NCBI GenBank assembly: GCA_032629725.1
Contig: JAFEVB010000029.1
Location: 496,001-560,000, forward strand
DNA: 64,000 nucleotides
Direction: 5' to 3'
Origin: Gremmenia infestans
Taxonomy: Eukaryota > Ascomycota > Leotiomycetes > Helotiales > Hamatocanthoscyphaceae
The notes under the pieces are model-generated. The model saw only the letters and a program-made list of their open reading frames with translations. It ran no database searches and was not told the DNA's origin. Below, one piece after another: positions 60,386-64,000 of this stretch (positions are counted from its first letter, which is position 1; the number at the start of each line of letters is the position of its first letter). A program made the position numbers and the translations under genes.

Positions 60386-60416
60386 GAGGTGGGCCGTGTG
60401 TGGTGGCCCCTACTCT
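60386..60416 (-). repeat. Right terminal inverted repeat of the Tc1/mariner element
   Basis: 31 bp, inverted partner of the left end; followed by TA. Confidence 0.9.
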
Positions 60417-61154
60417 TACATAGTCATTAATTCGCATAGCACAATATAAGGTCTTCATCATCCATTATATGGTATTTTGCTCCGTGCGGCGGAAAAGTAA
60501 TTTGATTCCCTTTTTAGGTTTAAAGGACCTGTTGTGAAGTGCATACCTTATCTGCCAGTTTAAGCAGCTATGAATAGTAATTTAGAGACAGCAGATCATT
60601 GGATTATCACCGTAAATTCTCACTATACTCCATAGAAAAACCGGGGCATAAATTACTTACCAACTTGTCGGCCGCACGTAGCAGGTAGGGGGTTAAAATA
60701 AGATTTACGAAGCGGGTCTAAGTGAGAAAGAAATAAGATTTCAGTTGACGAGCTGAGAAAGGTGGCGGAATCGCGGTCTTCGGATTGGCTGGCTGTGCGA
60801 AGTAAGTGTTACTGTTGGATCCACGAACCCCCTGCGTTATGCAGAGTATCCAGTAAAATTCTCAGCCTCGTTCCCTTGAGAACCTCTTTAGGTTAGCAGT
60901 TGACGTTATTAATAACCCCCGTGAAATCCTTCGCGGCACAATGGATGCCAGCCTTACCATCAAACGCACAGCTAACATTCTCTAAGCCTCTTTTTGGTAT
61001 AATTTAATACTCCATTGACCCCCCGAAAAGGAGGGCGTTCTTCATCTCTCCGGTTCTTTATATTTTATAGTATTATACTCGTCCAATTCCGTCCACTGAA
61101 TTAGTTATTGTTCTGAGAGGTTCAGCCTAGTTACCGTATCCTCAATCCGTCAAT
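60417..61154. other. Intergenic region upstream of the PLAC8 gene
   Basis: Flank of the transposon and probable promoter of the PLAC8 gene. CT-rich near 61040-61110. No gene seen. Confidence 0.4.
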
Positions 61155-61928
61155 ATGCCTCGTCCATACCAGAACTCTCTTTTCGGCTGTTTCACTCCTT
61201 TCGACGGCTGTAAGTTATACCTATCTCGTCGAGGCTGGATATGAAAAAGCCGCATTTATTTTCATCGACTTTTATTATCCTATGCCGCCTGAGCCTTTAG
61301 AAATCAGTGCTGCATTTTTTGGCTACTACGAGCCTATCTATACCCAAAACAAGCACATCACTGACTTTTTCCTACCCAGGCCTCAAAGCATGGTGCTGCA
61401 CTTGCGTCGTCACCGGAAAGAACCATCAGTAAGGATGACCCTTTGATTTTACCCTACTCCCGAAACCACCTTGTACAGGAAAAGAACTAACTCTTCGTGA
61501 TCTAGTCGCATTGCATATGGCAGCGACCAAGGATACAGCACCTGTAACGCATGGTGTATTGGATGGGCCGCGCTTACAGCCTTTGGCGGATGCGGTTTTT
61601 TCCTGCAGATGATTGACCGTGGTGACTTGAGACAGAAATACGGTATGTTGAGCCCAACATCAATCCATCCATCCATCAATCCAAATCAATTACTTTATCA
61701 CATACATACCTTAAACATTACAGTCTGCTAACGTCTTGGGGGGAAACAGATCTCGAAGGCTCGGGATGCGGCGAGTGTTGCACAGCTTTCTGCTGTAGTT
61801 GTTGCGAGGCTGCCCAGACGGCCAAGGAGCTCGATTATTTGCAGATGGCACCGGGTGGTGCGCCGGGTGGATATGTTCCTCAGGAGAAGATGAATGCTGT
61901 TCCCCAGGCTCCTCCACAACAATACTAG
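61155..61928 (+). CDS. PLAC8-family cysteine-rich protein
   Basis: Four exons, 61155-61209, 61380-61428, 61506-61642 and 61750-61928, 139 aa. Hand-joined sequence starts MPRPYQNSLFGCFTPFDG and continues across the first intron as CLKAWCCTCVVTGKNHHR, the CxxxxCPC-like signature of PLAC8. A hydrophobic Trp/Gly segment (CNAWCIGWAALTAFGGCGFF) and a Cys-rich block (GSGCGECCTAFCCSCCEAA) follow, with a Pro/Gln/Gly-rich tail ending in PPQQY. Members are small membrane-associated proteins; plant and fungal relatives affect cadmium resistance and cell size, and fungal roles are unclear. The first intron (170 nt) is long for this window and could hide a small extra exon, though the join matches the family as it stands. 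Confidence 0.85.
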
Positions 61929-64000
61929 ATGAGATATTCCATTGTGTCGGTAATTTCAGGTGGTGGGAGTGGCAACTCTTGCTCTTCTCGTTATATTATG
62001 TTTGGATTGGTTGGGCATGGATAAGCAGGAGTCGGTGTGCTAGATTGCGAGATTGGTTGGGTACTTGGGGCTCCATATTTTCTTGGATGGAACTGGGAGG
62101 AATTGGTGCGATATATATACCTTACTGCTTTTCTCACTCCTACTTATTTGACTTCGAGATTTCAAAGCATTTTTTTTTCAGACACATTTTCCCTCGAAAA
62201 AGTCTGCTCGCTGTCAATTTTTCTGGCGGTGTGTTGAATTTGTGAACTTTTCCGACCTTTCCCCGCGGATTCAACGTCATTTTGAGTAGCTATTCTGAAG
62301 GCCCGGCTTTTTGTTCTGCTTTTATGCACCCCTCATCTAACAAATTGATATTAAAATAAGTATAAAGCCAATGTCTGGTTCCTCAACCTACTAATAGTTT
62401 AACAAAACTGTATACAAACAGAGAGCACCCCATTCCTTGGAGCCTTGGAAGTTTCTTGGTTCGAAATTCAAGAATTCTTGGGAGCCGTTTTACTTATCAG
62501 ACTCTGCTATGTTGAAGTTGCGATCTTCGGTCGATACTAGCTACTTCATAAGGAGCAAGCTCACGAAGACATTGCTTGTCGTCAAGGGGTGTTGTTTGCT
62601 GTCATTCTCTCAGTCGTTATTTCTCTTTCGTATTAACTTCGTTGATAAATCGATATGGACCCTCCAAATGCGCAAAATAATGCCATTTTTGACGGTGGCC
62701 ACTATGGATATTGATGAAAGAGGTCATTTTGGAATTCAGGAGACAGTATTATTGTTATGTCGAGTTGTTGTAGCTATGTGAACCGAGAGATCGATGGAGG
62801 CGAGGCCCCTCATTTTAGCTAAACCTGTGAAAGATGTATTAGGATTCATTCAAAATTTCATTCTGATTTCTGTCTTGCCCTGGGTAAAGAATGAAGCCTC
62901 GACCTTCTTTGGAAGTCATGCCCCTGGCGTACTGGGGAGGGGGGGTTTATTCTGCTCCCCTTATTTTCATATTTCCAATTTGATTATCCCTAATCTTGGG
63001 TTAGAAGTCAAAGACAAAACCGAATCAACTTCAAGAATAGCATAGCATACCTCCTAGTGTATAACCACTTTATACATGTACTCGCTTTTCCTGTGAGTCT
63101 CCGAAAGACACTGCTGCATGTCTTTGGGGTGGACGGCGATCATGGTCAGCAACTTCAAGAGGGCGTCTTCGAGGTTGAGATGTTCCGGAGCTGGGGAGCT
63201 GGGGCTCGATGTGCTGTCTCACGGCGGACAGAAAAATCGGTACTTGTTATGATCGACTTCTGATGTCCCACTCCGCCTAGGACATTATAAATTCGTGCCG
63301 CTTTTTCTGTCCGCCGCGATGTTATTTTGATGGTACAACCTAATTTCATTTGGTGAGGCAGCCCACGAAATACTATCGGATGGCAAAGTCTGAAGATATA
63401 GTGACTGGATAGCTTCGGATCGCAAGTCTTTTCAAGTAATTTCACGCTTTAACTCCATAGCATAGACTAGGTATCCCGATGTACTGGATAGGTACTTCTT
63501 TATAAATGGCATTTGGGCCATCGAAGTCTATTAATACGAAGACTTCTGGACGATGATATAGGCCCATGTAACTTGAGAAAGGGATATTTGGACGAGAAAC
63601 GAAACAAGAGCGAGTTAGAACAGTAGATGAAAACCCCCTCCGGGGAAAGACACTTCTCTCAAGGGGAAAGTGACGAGTATCCAACGCAGCACAAACATTA
63701 ACAATGATTTGAAGGCATTCTGCCTGCACGGAATTTGTCGAGAAATTGCTTCTAGGCCCGAAGAGTAGGAACGTTGGATATCAAGTAGAAATGTCGATAA
63801 AAGCATCCCCATCGGCTCGCTGGAGAGGGGCTGCGGTCGCCGGAACGAGGTTGATTTGATGGATCAACTGGATCTCTGGATCTCTGGATCTTCGTAGTTC
63901 GTAGAACGCCACACCCCACGCTCTGGTGCGGGCGAGGATTGCACTAAGTATACTCCCTCCCACTGGAGTGGTTGTGATGATTTTCATTGATGAACGTATC
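61929..64000. other. 2 kb region without a supported gene
   Basis: AT-rich flank. Frames at 62437-62781 (no ATG start) and 63781-63987 (minus) were checked and lack domain features, though the latter could be the first exon of a gene I cannot trace. A short tandem CTGGATCT repeat lies at about 63869-63892. Confidence 0.35.
63222..63316. repeat. Imperfect inverted repeat, possible small foldback element
   Basis: CGGCGGACAGAAAAATCGG at 63222-63240 is repeated inverted at 63298-63316 with one mismatch and 57 bases between. Could be a short MITE or an RNA hairpin. Confidence 0.4.

Larger units (their letters stand above)
59075..60416. mobile_element. Full-length Tc1/mariner element with 31-bp terminal inverted repeats
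   Basis: 1342-bp element. Left end 59075-59105 (AGAGTAAGGGCCACCACACA...) is matched inverted at 60386-60416 with one mismatch. It is flanked by a TA on both sides (59073-59074 and 60417-60418), the Tc1/mariner target duplication. It carries one minus-strand transposase frame, disabled by stop codons. Intact ends mean it could still be mobilised in trans by a functional relative. Confidence 0.92.

Noticed and set aside
63781..63987. Minus-strand 68-codon frame starting with ATG at the window edge
   Set aside because: Could be a first exon, but no donor or downstream exon could be joined convincingly, and no family was recognised.
1..64000. CRISPR arrays, bacterial operons, rRNA and tRNA genes
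   Set aside because: No regular spacer arrays. The genome is plainly eukaryotic with spliced genes. I saw no convincing tRNA cloverleaf or rRNA segment by eye, but a covariance-model scan was not possible.

Overview
This is a nuclear window from a filamentous ascomycete (Pezizomycotina). Genes carry many short introns (46-170 nt) with GTRNGT donors and CTAAC/CTGAC-type branch sites. A Zn2Cys6 regulator, a Hap2/HapB-type NF-YA subunit, a Fet3/Ftr1 iron pair and a Tc1/mariner element with RIP-type damage fit the same group. My impression is Leotiomycetes (Helotiales), but that is inference. Coding starts, ends and splice sites below were joined by hand from the sequence; every multi-exon model quoted stays in frame.

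Layout. 0.7-11.3 kb: a Fig1-like membrane protein, a decayed F-box/LRR gene, a helix-hairpin-helix DNA-glycosylase-like protein, then a compact trio: an alpha/beta hydrolase (proline-iminopeptidase type), a divergent ochratoxinase-like amidohydrolase and a Zn2Cys6 transcription factor. 14.3-15.3 kb: the CCAAT-binding subunit HapB/Hap2, followed by about 6 kb without a convincing gene. 21.6-27.3 kb: a local array of six small F-box-like genes or relics sharing one architecture; at least one is frameshifted and one is a relic. 29.7-31.5 kb: a Reg1/Hex2-like PP1 regulatory subunit, followed by about 7 kb of gene-free, simple-repeat-rich DNA. 38.8-40.0 kb: a ketosamine-3-kinase. 43.6-45.6 kb: a Ptc6-like PP2C phosphatase. 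46.3-51.6 kb: the divergent Fet3 ferroxidase / Ftr1 permease pair. 52.8-54.2 kb: Cog8. 54.6-56.3 kb: a cytosine-deaminase-like amidohydrolase. 56.8-57.9 kb: a TLC-domain protein. 58.4-60.4 kb: a small foldback element and a full-length Tc1/mariner copy. 61.2-61.9 kb: a PLAC8 protein. The last 2 kb show no supported gene.

How genes may work together. The clearest functional unit is the Fet3/Ftr1 pair for high-affinity iron uptake. Its 1.85 kb shared promoter holds four exact ATCWGATAA sites, the consensus of the SreA/Sre1 iron-repressing GATA factors. The CCAAT-complex subunit HapB, which in other filamentous fungi works with HapX in iron regulation, lies in the same window. The amidohydrolase, alpha/beta hydrolase and Zn2Cys6 regulator may form a small catabolic or detoxification unit (inference from adjacency only).
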